Source: Coccinella septempunctata (taxonomy: Eukaryota; Arthropoda; Insecta; Coleoptera; Coccinellidae). Taken from it: 64,000 nt of DNA. Made by a program: the position numbers and the translations under genes. The notes beneath the pieces were generated by a model. It searched no databases. It worked only from the letters and a program-made list of their open reading frames with translations, and was not told the DNA's origin. The stretch covers positions 41,652,116-41,716,115 of the forward strand of contig NC_058190.1 of assembly GCF_907165205.1 (NCBI RefSeq). Direction: 5' to 3'. Below, one piece after another: positions 25,130 through 36,537 of the stretch (positions within the stretch are counted from its first letter, which is position 1; each line of letters starts with the position of its first letter).

Positions 25130-25802
25130 CAAGACCTGTCACACTTCAGGAAAGCAATAATTTTTCGAATTTTTTGAATGTATATTGAAAAATGTTGCAG
25201 ATGCCCAACTTCGAAAATTTTTAAGGGATTCTTCTCAAACGAATATACTGTCGTCATTGGTGTATAACATGGTTTCTACTCTTTCTTTATGAATGATGTT
25301 ATCTGTGTTGTATATCAAGTTAAAACACATCCAACATCGACCACGTTTCGTCACCTAAATTTGCAATAATTCATCTAGTGATATTTTGGGACTCGAACAC
25401 TTTCACATTTCATTTTATTTTTGAATTTTTTGAACGCAGGTTATCTAGGACATAGACATAGAGACATGGACTGGACCAGCATGAAATTGGCTATTTTATA
25501 GAAAGAGAGAAATGTTCGTCAGGCAATACCTGTCCCTTTTCTGTTGACATAGACGTGAGTGTGGACAAATCAAAATTCTAGAAAAAGACAACTAGCTGAC
25601 CTGATGTTCAGTTTCTCCCTGTCACTTTTTTGACGGTATTCATGCACAGATGGAAAGGGAATGCTCAGTCCATGTCCCTTATGATCTAAGACCACTAGTT
25701 TTCGTTATACAGACCCTCAAAGTTTGACAAATTTTCCAAAACACAGAAGGATATTCAACACCAGTTTTTTTCAATATATTTTTAAGATTATTGAAAACTT
25801 AC

Positions 25803-27160
25803 CTCATTAGATACACTGCTCCAAATCGCGATGATGGAATAGATCTTGAATATTTCATAAAATAACCATATAAAGTTAAACAAGTTTAGCTTATTTGAAA
25901 TCATCCCCGTGGTTACGAAGAATATACTTGTTACAAGGTCAATGAAATTCGTGGCCATCCAAACAGCCGTATCTAAGGACATTATGGAATGTAGTTTCAC
26001 CATTGAATCCATCAGTTCGTAATGAATCATTGAAAGTTTCCTTAAATTCAAAATTTCTTGTTTCAAATCTCGACCATCTAACAGTTGCTTCTTCTGAACC
26101 ATAGTTTTCATGGTTCTTAATATGTTAGTTGTTCTTTTATATTGATCTGATATTCTGTTATTCAAAATGAGAAATATTTGTTGGATATTTCCACATGTAA
26201 GTAACAGGAACTCACACTGTAAGGCTTGTTTGGTGGTAAAGAAGAATGGAAAAATCAAATCGGACATTTTGAAATATTGGTTTTTTCTTTGAAAGCACAA
26301 ATGTATGAGTATCGTGATATTGGTGAAGGTTACTATCAGAATGAAAGATCCAAACTTTTTCTTCTTCATTCTACCCATCTTTCGCATAGTGATATACCAA
26401 TGACATATATTATTCATCACAATATCATACTTCGAGCTATTGAAAACAGCCCATACCAATCTTATGATGAGACATACCGTATCTGCTACTCTCACGAAAT
26501 AGACTACTCTTTCACCAAAAGCTGAAAAAATGCAATAATAATCTTGTAAGGTTTCACTAAAATAAAATGGGAGTATGGCTTTTAGTAATTTTCTTCTTAG
26601 CAATAAAGATTTATTCCTGATATTATTCCTTCCAGCATATTATAATAATACGAATTTAGGCAAGAAATAAAATCTACCCACCATTGTCACGTGACAGCTA
26701 TTTCAAGGCGAGGTAAAAAGATCAATTTCGAGTTGAATTAGTGATAACGTCGAATCAAGACAAATAGGGAATTGTTGAGTTTTTCTTCAGGAACGTCGAA
26801 ATTTTCCAATGTTGATTGTTTTTGGTTGTTAATTATGGGTTTGAACTAGTTTGCCTTATAAAAGTAAAAACTTCATTTAAATCATTTCTTGTAATCAAAT
26901 ATTTCGAAATTAATTTTGATATGACGAATAAGATTTTTTTTTAAACTACAGGCTATATATATTTGTATCAACTCACTTAGACGCCATATCGAATGCACCG
27001 AGAAGAACATTCGTAATGAATTCGAACAGACAATAACATGTAGTAGGGTCGTTGAAAATAGTTTTACATTTCTTAACTTATCATTCCCCAATATACAAAC
27101 TCCACTTATGCTAAAAATCCACTGTGTCCATTTAGGTATAAGAGAGACAAGATAGTTCAT
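25803..27160 (-). CDS. Gustatory receptor N-terminal unit D (locus II)
   Basis: Exon 1 is 26977-27160 (184 nt; ATG 27158-27160; donor CTAA|GTGAGT, phase 1), starting MNYLVSLIPKWTQWIFSISG. Exon 2 is 25803-26521 (719 nt; acceptor TTTTTTCAG; donor AATGAG|GTAAGT, phase 0). Exon sizes are identical to unit A. It contains TKQALQCEFLLLTCGNIQQI. No own C-terminal exons follow before unit C; joining to 21654-21934 gives 375 residues. The frame is intact. Unit C and unit D are recent paralogues. Confidence 0.86.
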
Positions 27161-27245
27161 CACAAATGAGGTGAAGTCAATGAAAATAACAACTTTTGCA
27201 CTGCACGACGTTGTAACTATGTATCCCTGAGTTTCAGTTAGGTAT

Positions 27246-28026
27246 ACAGAGTGAGTAAAAGGTAAGGCACAAAATTATTTTTTACTATTTTGTGGAAAAA
27301 TTTTCGAAGAGAATTTTTTTATCAATAGGGAGTTCATGAAGAGGGATGGTGGGTGATTGAGGTTTTTAGAAGGCTTCTCTAACTTCTTGTGTCAGAGATT
27401 GATAGACCTTTTGTTTATGAGGATGATTCGGTAATTTTTGCATCAACAATTTTCTCATTATGTGAAAAAAATTATTTACTTTATTGAATTAGAATTTTTC
27501 ACTTTCTGCATTTTTTTCAAGGTGGATGACATGCCTATTTCTCATATGATACTAATTGATGAATTGAAATATAAATCACTTTTACAAAAAAGATGTAGGT
27601 ACATAAAATCAACACCATTTCATCCTTCATCAAATACGTGCAGCCCAACGAAAAAGGCATTTTTTATGACACTTAAAAAACATCTATCACTTCTAAATTG
27701 TGTCATTGACCCCGAAATACATAAAAGTGAATCTAGGAATTTACTAAGTTTAAAAATATTTTTTTCATAATAAAAAAAAATTGATGAGAAACCTCATCAA
27801 TGATCAAATTCTCCTCAGCAACTATAGGTCTATCTATTTCTGCCAAAAATGTTGGTGTCATCTACCCTCTACCTTTCGTATAGGTTGCATGACAAACTCT
27901 TCGATTAAACATGAAGAGTTTCATAATTCGAAAATTCGAAACAAAATTTGAGCTCTCTGAATTTTTTTTTACAAAAAAGTAAAAATACGAGGCCAAAATT
28001 TTGTGCGTTACTTTTTACTCACTCTG
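27246..28026. mobile_element. TIR element with ACAGAGTGAG ends
   Basis: The left end ACAGAGTGAGTAAAAGGTAA is mirrored by ...GTTACTTTTTACTCACTCTG on the right. Both continue into a shared AAAATTTTGTGC-type block, so the terminal repeat is about 30 bp. A 110-codon plus-strand frame inside (27438-27770) has no recognised domain. Confidence 0.7.
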
Positions 28027-28543
28027 GAATTGGAAACTTTCTCCTTGGAATCAGGAAATGAATGTAGCAAACAAGGTATTTCGAAAAGAAAAAGCTCGTA
28101 ATGGATTAGATAAAAATGAAAATATTGTTTTATTATACCTAATTGATGATTTGTTTTTTTTTTTCGGTGAGAGACTAGGATAAAAAACAATTCATTATCA
28201 TATGTCTGGCAAAACAAGAGAAAAAACATACACCTCGGTCTTTTTATAGATCACAAACAGGAATATTCTTGTTTATTCGGCAAATAAAATTGATGAACTA
28301 CCTCGTATCAGTGAGCAATTCATATTAGTTACAGTATAAATAAAATGGAAATTATTGAAAATATTCAGAATCTATTTAAATATTTCCCGTTTCAAAGATC
28401 CATTACTGATAAAAATAAAAGATAGAAATAAGTATATTTCAAACCATCTAATGTGATTGAGAACACTTGACTTAAATATATTATAGTTCATATATGAATG
28501 AATATAAGTAAAATTTTACAGATCCGTTGCAAAAATAGGTACT
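28027..28543. other. Spacer downstream of locus III
   Basis: 3' flank of the locus III C-terminal exons. A minus-strand AATAAA (TTTATT at 28272-28277) is a possible poly(A) signal, but it is about 270 nt from the stop. Nothing else seen. Confidence 0.4.
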
Positions 28544-29092
28544 TTATTTCTTCAGTTGAACCAGTATTATGATATAAGTTGTCGCCGAAGCCACAATCTG
28601 CAATAAACGAAAAAATAAAAATAATTAATCATTCAATAACTCATCGGTTATTCATTATCATGTAAAAATATCAACAATCATGCCATAAGCATAGAAGTAG
28701 GAAAAGATATTCATATATGAGTTTGGTCAACGAAAGAATTGCTGAATAGTAATGATAGAGTTTAGTCCTTTTTTTATGGTAAACTTTTTCAAAAGATCTG
28801 GTGTTCGAAAACGTTGAAAAGTTATTGCTTTTACCTATCTATGACTTAAAATCCATGAAATAATTTCAATTCCAGTCAGTAATCCTTCTATCAATATTTG
28901 TACTTTTACTCTGCAACTTACCGTGTGTAGAAATGACCAATCTAAAGGGAAAAATCCATATGCTGTAAATTTCAATTTGCAGGTCAAAAACCTCATAGAA
29001 ATGAACTGTAGATACAACAGCTTTCTATCGATTCCTCTTTTCTCGACATACTTATTCCATATATCATGTAAAATGATCACTGTTCTGTTTGC
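28544..29092 (-). CDS. Gustatory receptor locus III: shared C-terminal exons
   Basis: Two exons, again 171 nt (28922-29092; acceptor TTTTTTCAG, donor CACACG|GTAAGT) and 54 nt (28544-28597; acceptor TATTGCAG; stop TAA). They encode ANRTVIILHDIWNKY, SMRFLTCKLKFTAYGFFPLD and finally ATTYIIILVQLKK, with a canonical TYhhhhhQ motif. They follow unit E directly. They are also the only C-terminal exons I can find downstream of units F, G, H, J, K, M, N and O, which lie up to 25 kb away. Phase 0 on both sides. Confidence 0.9.
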
Positions 29093-29613
29093 CTGAAAAA
29101 AAAAACTTCTTTATTGTTCTCTTGATGCAAATCCACTACGAGGAGTCAAGTAGTGTAATTGTGTGAATAATTTAGAAGTAGTGTATCCCAATATGTAGAG
29201 TAAATAAATTAGAACTAGTACTGTTTTCACCACAGTGATGTCAGTAGTGAGATTTTTAAATAAAAAGTGCTCTCATAATGGAAAATAAGTCCACGGAAAA
29301 ATGAACAGATAGATCACTGTTTTTGTTTAAAAGAGACTGATATATAAACCTTCAAACAGAAAATGAGAAAGAGGAAAGTGGAAATTAAAACAAGAACTGG
29401 AGGAAACGAGGAATGGGAACTTGAAACAACTGGTAAAAAGCTAGTACTTCAGGAAAGAAGTGCAGAAGCACTCATACAATAAAGTAAGGAGCCTGAACTA
29501 TTTCAATTCAAAGTTCCCAGAGATGATAATGAGTTCGAGTCCTAAATTCGATAATGAATAAATTTGTCACCCAAATAAAGCGTCCCTGTAGAATTGCAGA
29601 ATAATATACTCAC
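29093..29613. other. Intron between unit E and locus III C-terminal exons
   Basis: About 520 bp. No exon or repeat recognised. Confidence 0.45.
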
Positions 29614-32600
29614 ATGGAAAGAGCAGGATGCCCAAGAATCGATCAAACTAACAGTTAAAGTTACTGTTATCATAAAGCAAGAAAAGGCAAGAATAAAATT
29701 GTAATTGAATGAATAAAAAACGATGGTCACAGTGAAATAAGCTTCTGTCACGATATCGAGAAAATTCTTCATCAGTTGTAGAATTACATTAAATATAAGG
29801 ATGTTGCCGAATTCCTGGACAATCTTCGTAGTCCTCCAATGAATTTCCGACAAATATTGCAACGACAAGAGTAGGTCATCAATGAAAATTGGCCGTTCTA
29901 CACTTTTCTTCTTTCGTAGGTCGTCAATCGGATATTTTTCTTGTATGTTGCCAATTCTACTCAGGACGGTCTCGAGCCTTTCATTTATATGATTCAAGAG
30001 ATTTTGCAGTTCTCTACAAACGATCCTCATGTAGTCGCATTCTGCAGAATCCCTCACCATCGAGAGGCACCAACTTATTATTTCATTCATCGTCCCAGTT
30101 TTTCCACTAATTCTCCAATAAAGGAGGGTGCCAGTTGTGTTGATCAAAGCGACGAGGAAAAATGTATGACTTATGACCAGTTTTAATTTTTTCAAGCGAA
30201 AACCTATACGTTTCATTTGAATACTTTTTTCGATGTTTAAGTCTTCAAAAGTTTCTGCTGTTCTATAGATGTGGAAAATCTTCGATATTATAAATATTCC
30301 TGTAGTCAAACGACATACTAGGAGTACTTCACCCATCAAACCTAAAAGGAAAACCTTTTCATTTCGAGAGCCCCTGAGAGACAATCTTGTCAGTACAGGG
30401 TGGGCAAAATTGGTGATACCTGAACTACAACTTTTTAAACCAACGAGATAGAAAAAAATGAATGTACCATTCATGTCGTCTTTTTTCGAGAAACTAATAT
30501 TGCCATCAACTGCATTCCTCTATCTTCGTTTGTTTTTGAGTTATAGGCCAAAATTCGAATTTGGGCGATTTCAACTTTGGTCATTATCTCTGTTTCAGTT
30601 TGTGCTAGGATGTTGAAATGAAGACATTATATAGACACATTTTTAATAGCAATCCAATGGCGATGATTTTTTCCAACAGGTTTATTTGCTGAGCTATAAC
30701 ATAAAGTTGTGTTTTTTCTTATGAAAACAGTAGTTTCAGATGACTAAGAATGAATCGCCATTTTTTAACAGTTTTAGAAATATATCATACATCGCCCTCA
30801 GCCTTTCTAAGTCATTTTAAACTACTGTATTCATAAGAAAAAATACAGCTTTATCTTATAGCTCATCAAATATACCTGTTGGAAACATTCATAGTACGCC
30901 ACTGGATTGCTATCAAAAAAGTGCCTGTATAATGTCTTCATTTCAACATCCTAGCTTACACAGAAACGGAGATAATGACCAAATTTTAAATTTGACCTAT
31001 AACTCGAAAACAAAAGAAGATAGAGTAATGCAGTTGATGGCATTATTAGTTTCTCGAAAAAAGACGACCGTTATGTGCCATGCATTTTGCTTTATCTCGT
31101 TGGGTTGAAAAATTTGGAATTCAGGTATCACCAATTTTGCCCACCCTGTACACAAAAAACATTATAAGTGTTACTGCCAATTCACAATGATGTTAATGGT
31201 TATGGTAATGTTAAAGGTGAGCTACAATGTAAACGCTTAAATAATAATAAATAATAGAGCTACTACGATACTGTTCACATCAATGTTAATGTCAAGCGTA
31301 ATGTTAATGATAATGATAAATATTTCTCGAATTTATTATTATTTAAGCGTTAACATCGTAGCTCACTTAACATTACCATTACCATTAATATCATTGTGAA
31401 TTGGCAGTTACTCCCAGAAATATGTAATAATATCGGATTTTTCAGTAATTTGGTAACTGCATGCAGTTCGATGAGCTGAAAGCCCTTTCTTTAGAGTTCA
31501 CTAATGAATATACAGGGTGTATTTGATGGTGAGGCTTTTTTTTCAACAGAAGGTAGAACTGGTCAAAATGAAGCCTTTCACCAAAAATCACCTATACAAA
31601 ACTTTCAGAATGACAAAGTTGGAAAAAATTTAAAATGATTACTGAAATAGATCCTAATACGACCCTAGACCGTTTGTTAGCTGAATTATCGCAAAGCAGT
31701 GGGAAAAAACTCATCTCCTGATTCCACCATGTGAGATATTTAGGACATTTAGGATATTGGCTCGTTCGATATTTATCTACATGGTAATGATAATGGAAAC
31801 TTAGGATTGACGAATTGTTCTCATAATTTTTTAGTACCTTAAACAATTCTATGATAGGGCTCATTTCGATTTCAACTGATAGAAGAGACTTAGGACACAA
31901 GTGTAAAAAATAGAATAATACTTCAAAATTTCACCAATAAAATTCGTCTAAATTATTCACGAATTTTTTCACAATGGGCCTCACCATCTTCTTTTTCGAA
32001 TATTCCAACAATCGTCGTAAAAATGGGTTGAAATGTGGAAACATAGCATAGCATATGAGGAAACATAGCACTTTTTCAACATAACTAACATAAGCACTTT
32101 CAACAAACTGCCTCGATTTTCTAAATTTTTTTTTCAATCTAAATTGCACGATACCACAATTATGATTATCTCAAAAGTGACCTAATGCATCTGATCCGAT
32201 GAATTTGATACTGAACCTTTTATTGTCCAGCCATATGTTCATGTTTTGTTTCATTTCGCGATGCCGGCGTACCCTTTCACAGTCCGGTACTTGAAATTCA
32301 ATGAAATTTTGTCGAACTTCTAGGGCTTGTATCTCAGCCATCTTGGATATTTTATATATACAATTTTTGGTTAAACCTGGTTCTACCTTCTGTCAACAAA
32401 AAGCCTCACCTTTGAAAACACCCTCTAACAACACAAAAAATCCATGATTTCGATCTCCCAGAGGTGCAGAATTAGCTTCTCACAACATCGCCTCAAACTG
32501 GTAGTTTTAGATAATGACACTGACTCACTTCTTTTATGTGCCTCCTGGCGTGGAGCAAAAGCGGCTAAAACTGTACATGAAAAATACAAAATGTGAAAGA

Positions 32601-32715
32601 GTAATGTTGCACCATATAGGCAAAATTTGTTAGAATCTGCTTTTTGAAACGTCGTCAGTCCAAAAACTGGGAAAATCCATCGATTGATTATTGAAGCGAA
32701 ATTTATTCTTAGCAT
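29614..32715 (-). CDS. Gustatory receptor N-terminal unit E (locus III)
   Basis: Exon 1 is 32529-32715 (187 nt; ATG 32713-32715; donor AGAA|GTGAGT, phase 1), starting MLRINFASIINRWIFPVFGL. A longer in-frame start at about 32793 is possible. Exon 2 is 29614-30341 (728 nt; donor TTCCAT|GTGAGT, phase 0). I place its acceptor at TTCCTTTTAG (30342-30344), because the CAG 46 nt upstream would give the wrong phase. It contains SMVRDSAECDYMRIVCRELQ and ends SWASCSFH, unlike the acidic ending of the other units. With 28544-29092 the product is 379 residues. The 2.2-kb intron holds three inserted elements. Confidence 0.8.
30396..31148. mobile_element. Long fold-back element, ACAGGGTGGGCAAA family, copy a
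   Basis: Nearly the whole 753 bp is an inverted repeat. Arms of about 350 bp start CAGGGTGGGCAAAATTGGTG and end with its complement. TA flanks both sides (30394-30395 and 31149-31150). There is no coding frame. It is inserted 54 bp upstream of the exon 2 start of receptor unit E. Confidence 0.87.
31171..31412. mobile_element. Short inverted-repeat MITE
   Basis: Arms of about 75 bp: ACTGCCAATTCACAATGATG on the left and ...ATCATTGTGAATTGGCAGT on the right. They run inward through GTGAGCTAC and AAGCGTTAAC-like blocks. The flanks share GTTACT. Non-coding. Confidence 0.8.
31513..32425. mobile_element. TIR element in intron of receptor unit E
   Basis: Left end CAGGGTGTATTTGATGGTGA..., continuing CAACAGAAGGTAGAAC. 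The right end has GTTCTACCTTCTGTCAAC and finishes CACCTTTGAAAACACCCT. Terminal repeats are about 45 bp. No transposase motif in the short internal frames. Confidence 0.75.
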
Positions 32716-33618
32716 AGTTATGATGATATTGAATGTGAGTATGGGAAGCTTATTTCGTGACAAGTTTGGAGTCACAAGGGTGACTCTGTTCATTACGTCT
32801 AATAGTGTTTACCACAGTTAATGAGCTATTTGTTAATATGTAAAAATGAGTTATAAATTATAGGTTTACGTTGATGGTCTATTCACGAATTTGTCATTTG
32901 TATATTTTGATTGATGGATATTAAGATGTCTGAAAACATGGTGTATGCTCTGATTAGATTTTGTTTTTCCCATTTTCTATTGAAATCATATTGAATTACC
33001 CTCCACATGAGTACAATTTGAAAATAAAAATTATCACGGAGAAGAAAAATAGGTATCTGGAGATTTGTTTTTACAACGAAAATTAAAGTGTAAATCACAA
33101 ATATTCATTAACATCTGAGAATATGATCCAGTTCATTTTTTTCTCGTTGGTGGATCGAGATCAACGAAGAAATCAAGATAATTAAGTATTTATTGATTAA
33201 TGGAGAACAAATCATAATTTTGTGCTGAAAATTTGCATTTTGCGATTTTCGACAATGAAAATTTCTACAAGGGGGAGATTTTTCTTCTTTTTTCTTTCCA
33301 GGGTATACAATTATATGTGTCCATTCATTTTCGGACATTGTGTAGAGTAGGTATAAGTCTTAGAAAAAAAAAAGATTTTGATCAACTCAACTGACGGCAT
33401 AAAATGAATATTTTATATTAAAGGGGTTGAATCGATTAAAGTTCTTCCAGAGGAAAATGAATAGCCTTTCGACAAAAACAAGCTGGTATCCCACAAAAAC
33501 ACAAAAAAATGAAAACTGGGTGGAAGAAAAGAAATGCCTACATCAAATATTAGCCTCAGAGGCGTATACATCACCAATATTCGGAAAATACTGATTCATT
33601 TCGTTGTCAGAAACAAAA
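32716..33618. other. Spacer between units E and F
   Basis: No intact exon. A 71-codon minus-strand frame (32883-33098) has the hydrophobic pattern IYTLIFVV...FLLRDNFYFQIVLMWRV. It vaguely resembles TM5-TM6 of unit F (YTFVIAFF...IYQFHQDFYIIYMW) and may be a decayed receptor fragment. Confidence 0.35.
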
Positions 33619-33624
33619 ACATAC

Positions 33625-34569
33625 CTTCATTGCTAGGGAATCCCACATATAAATAATATAAAAATCTTGATGAAATTGGTAGATGAGCCAGGAAAAATGT
33701 AACAATATCTCTCTTCTTTCGAAAAAAGCTATAACAAAAGTATACAAAACGTTCACAGCTTCTATTATATTTATAATCAGTCTTAGGGCAACATTGAATG
33801 TTTCTATAGATTGAAGATCTTTTATCAACGAAACTAATCGAAAATGTACATAGCAAACGTTCGCTATGCCCAAATCTTTATCTGAATTGTCTCCAATAAA
33901 ATCGTTTCCTTCTTCACCAGGTGAATCTTCTTCAATATTTTCGAGAATTCTCATCAGCTGATTGTTCAAAGTTAGGAACGCATCTTCTGTCCTCTTCAGC
34001 AGATTTCGTATCAAACAAATTTCTATAGAGTCCCTCATAACACCTGTCGTCCAACAGCAAGTATCACAAAAATAAGTGATTGAACTTCTCCAAGGAATTT
34101 TGAACAAGTTTATGTATATGATTATATAAAGAAGTACGAAAAGTAGAATATTACTTCCACTTCTTGTTTTAGGATTCAGCTGGTATCTTCGAATGAATGG
34201 ATTCTCGGACATCAGCTTTTTAATTATCTGTCCCACTTTATGGGAATGTGCAATATTCCAGATAATTCGAACAATAATCACTATCAACTCAAGGTATCGA
34301 CAGACTGTCAAAACATTAATGCGCATTTCATCCATCAAAAAAGTTTCGTTCAGCTCAGTGTTATTTTTGTTCAAAAACAGTCTAGGACCCGATTGAACGA
34401 CAAAAATTAGCCATCCGACATAACACAAAATATTGATTAATGCACCAATCGACATCAGAAATATTTTCCAATAATTGATTCTCTCATTTGTCCAAAAGAA
34501 ATTTCCATTTATGGCTTGTAGCCAAAAAAACCATTGAGGTAAAGGAAGAAATAAATTGGTTTCGAACAT
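33625..34569 (-). CDS. Gustatory receptor N-terminal unit F (locus III)
   Basis: One uninterrupted exon of 945 nt (315 codons), with the phase-1 intron of units A-E absent. I take the start as ATG 34567-34569 (MFETNLFLPLPQWFFWLQA). The donor is ATGAAG|GTATGT, phase 0, at 33624. The segments are TM1 near WLIFVVQSG, the TM2 region RIIWNIAHSHKVGQII, the intracellular acidic loop EDSPGEEGNDFIGD, then SLIKDLQSIETFNVALRLII. No C-terminal exons lie between this unit and unit E. Joining to 28544-29092 gives 389 residues. Very similar to units G, H and K. Confidence 0.85.
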
Positions 34570-34809
34570 TCGGAAAGATGTAATGTACAAGAAAGACTGA
34601 GAAGATCAGTGTGTGGTTTTTAATGATATTTATTTATTCCATTTGGTTTTCATTATGAGCAATCAACTAAAATGTTATTACAAGTAGTCATTATCGATCA
34701 ATTATATTATGAACAGAAGCGATCATCAGAGATGTTCAACTCGAATTAAAAGGTATAGTCATATCTTAACGTACAAGAAAAGGGGAATATCTAGTTAGCC
34801 GGTAGATTA

Positions 34810-36363
34810 AAATTAACGCACATTCCAAAAATCTCAATTTTAATGGAAGTTAACTCTACATTGACTTTATAACTTATTTTTTATGTTCTCTCGGGAAGGT
34901 TTTGAACGAAACAAGACACAATAAATGGAAGAAAAATTCAGGATTTCACCGAATCTTATGTGGAAGAAGAGAAAAAAGAAAGAACAATTTTCAAAATACT
35001 GAAATACTGATAAGTGATTTAATACTTGGTATTTCCACCCCTTGCGTTAATTACAGCTCGGCAACAACGGTTCATACTTAAAATGAGTGATCTTAAAATG
35101 TTCTGATCTAATCCTTCCCAGATTTCTCCGAGTTGGATTCCTAACTCATTAAGAGTAGCTAGATGATTTTCTGAACTTCTCAGCCTTCTATTGAGGTTGT
35201 CCCAAACCTGCTCAATCGGATTGAGATCTGGACTTCTTGCCGGCCATTCCACTCGAGAGACTTCAACCTATTCAAGGTACTCCTGAACGATGCGCGCACG
35301 ATGGGGTCTGGCATTATCGTCCATAAAAATGAAATTTTCTCCAATGTATGGGGCAAATGACACTACATGCTCTTCAAGAATGTTCCTTATATACTTATCA
35401 GCATTCATAGCTCCATTATCAACGACCACTAGGTCTGTGCGAGCAGTCAAAAATATTCCACCCCATACCATAATCGATCCTCCCCCGAAACCAGTAGTAT
35501 TCAGGAAATTGCACTGAGCATATTTTTCATGTGGACGTCTGTATACAAGGGAACGTCGATCACAATGGTAGAGGCAGAATCTAGACTCATCTGTGAAGAT
35601 AACTCTTTCCCAATCGGCCTCTTCCCAATGGATATGCTCTCTCGCGAAATCCAAACGCGCCCTTCGATGGGCTGGGGTAAGAGCTGGGCCACTTGCCGCG
35701 ACACGAGGCCTTAAATCATATTCTCTGAGGCGATTTCTTATTGTCTGAGTGCTAATTTGCACCTCATGAGTTTGCTCAAGCTGAATTTGAAGGAGGCGAG
35801 CGGTTGCAAACCGTTGTCTCAACGAAGAAACTCTCAAGTAGCGTTCTTGAATGGCAGTTGTTACCCGTGGTCTACCCATAGACATAGGTAATAAGTCTAT
35901 GGGTCTACCCTGTCCTGGTCTTCGGACATTCATACCTGTCTCCCTGAATCGCTGCAACATTCTGGACACACTTGTATGGGAAACTCCAAACCTTTCTGCA
36001 ATTCTTGTGTATGTCCACCCTTCTTCTCGCAAAACTACCGCTTGGGCACATTCCTCTTGGGTCAAATTGCGTGTTTCGCGTTGCATAGCGATCGAGTGTA
36101 GAAAATCAAACGGAAGAAAAACTATTGATCTCTAGAATTGATCGAGAACAACTGATTTTAGAATGGAGCCAATACATTCAAAATCTGATAATATCATCTT
36201 TTTTTATTCCTGCTGGGAAAAAACATCTGTATTGAAGAAAACCGTTGAAAGTGGATAACATATGCATGCATAATTCTGATAAAAATAATTATCATTGAGA
36301 ACACCTTCAGTTGTAGAATAAATTTGAGATTTCCATAATGTGCGTTAATTTTTTTGCGCAGTG
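34810..36363 (-). mobile_element. Tc1-like element
   Basis: The right end reads, from outside inward, CACTGCGCAAAAAAATTAAC and is followed by TA at 36364-36365. The left end lacks the outer CACTGCGC and starts AAATTAACGCACATTCC after TA at 34808-34809. The shared part of the terminal repeat is AAATTAACGCACATT...AAATCTCAA. It encloses a minus-strand DD34E transposase. It has been inserted in the spacer upstream of receptor unit F. Confidence 0.85.
35019..36086 (-). pseudogene. Tc1 transposase, DD34E, interrupted by one stop codon
   Basis: Cut-and-paste transposase of the Tc1/mariner superfamily. Reading from ATG 36084-36086, an N-terminal paired-like helix-turn-helix (EGWTYTRIAERFGVSHTSV) comes first. 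The catalytic domain follows with the first Asp in VIFTDESRF, the GGGSIMVWGG loop, the second Asp in FIFMDDNARPH and Glu in SPDLNPIEQVW. The only visible lesion is an in-frame TAG at 35268-35270 after IVQEYLE; the frame continues unchanged to a stop at 35019. 34 codons, counting the stop, separate the second Asp from the Glu, the exact DD34E spacing. Full length is about 355 codons, normal for the family. Confidence 0.92.
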
Positions 36364-36537
36364 TACTTTTCAATAAATGCTGCTCGTCAAATTGACGAAA
36401 TAGGTACATAAATTCATAACAGCCTGTTAAAAAAATGCGATTAGTCCGTTAGAATCGAATAAAAATCCTCGAAAGATGCGAAAACGACGCATCATTGGTC
36501 ATTTTCAATCGTGAATGCACAATACAATATTATATAT

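Larger units (their letters stand above)
24398..25802. other. Spacer between receptor units C and D
   Basis: No exon recognised. Holds an inverted repeat at about 24762-24870 and a TA microsatellite at about 25109-25129. Small open frames on both strands overlap the inverted repeat. Confidence 0.45.

Noticed and set aside
32883..33098. 71-codon frame resembling TM5-TM6 of gustatory receptors
   Set aside because: Similarity is only hydrophobic pattern; no conserved splice end or upstream exon, so not called as a receptor unit.
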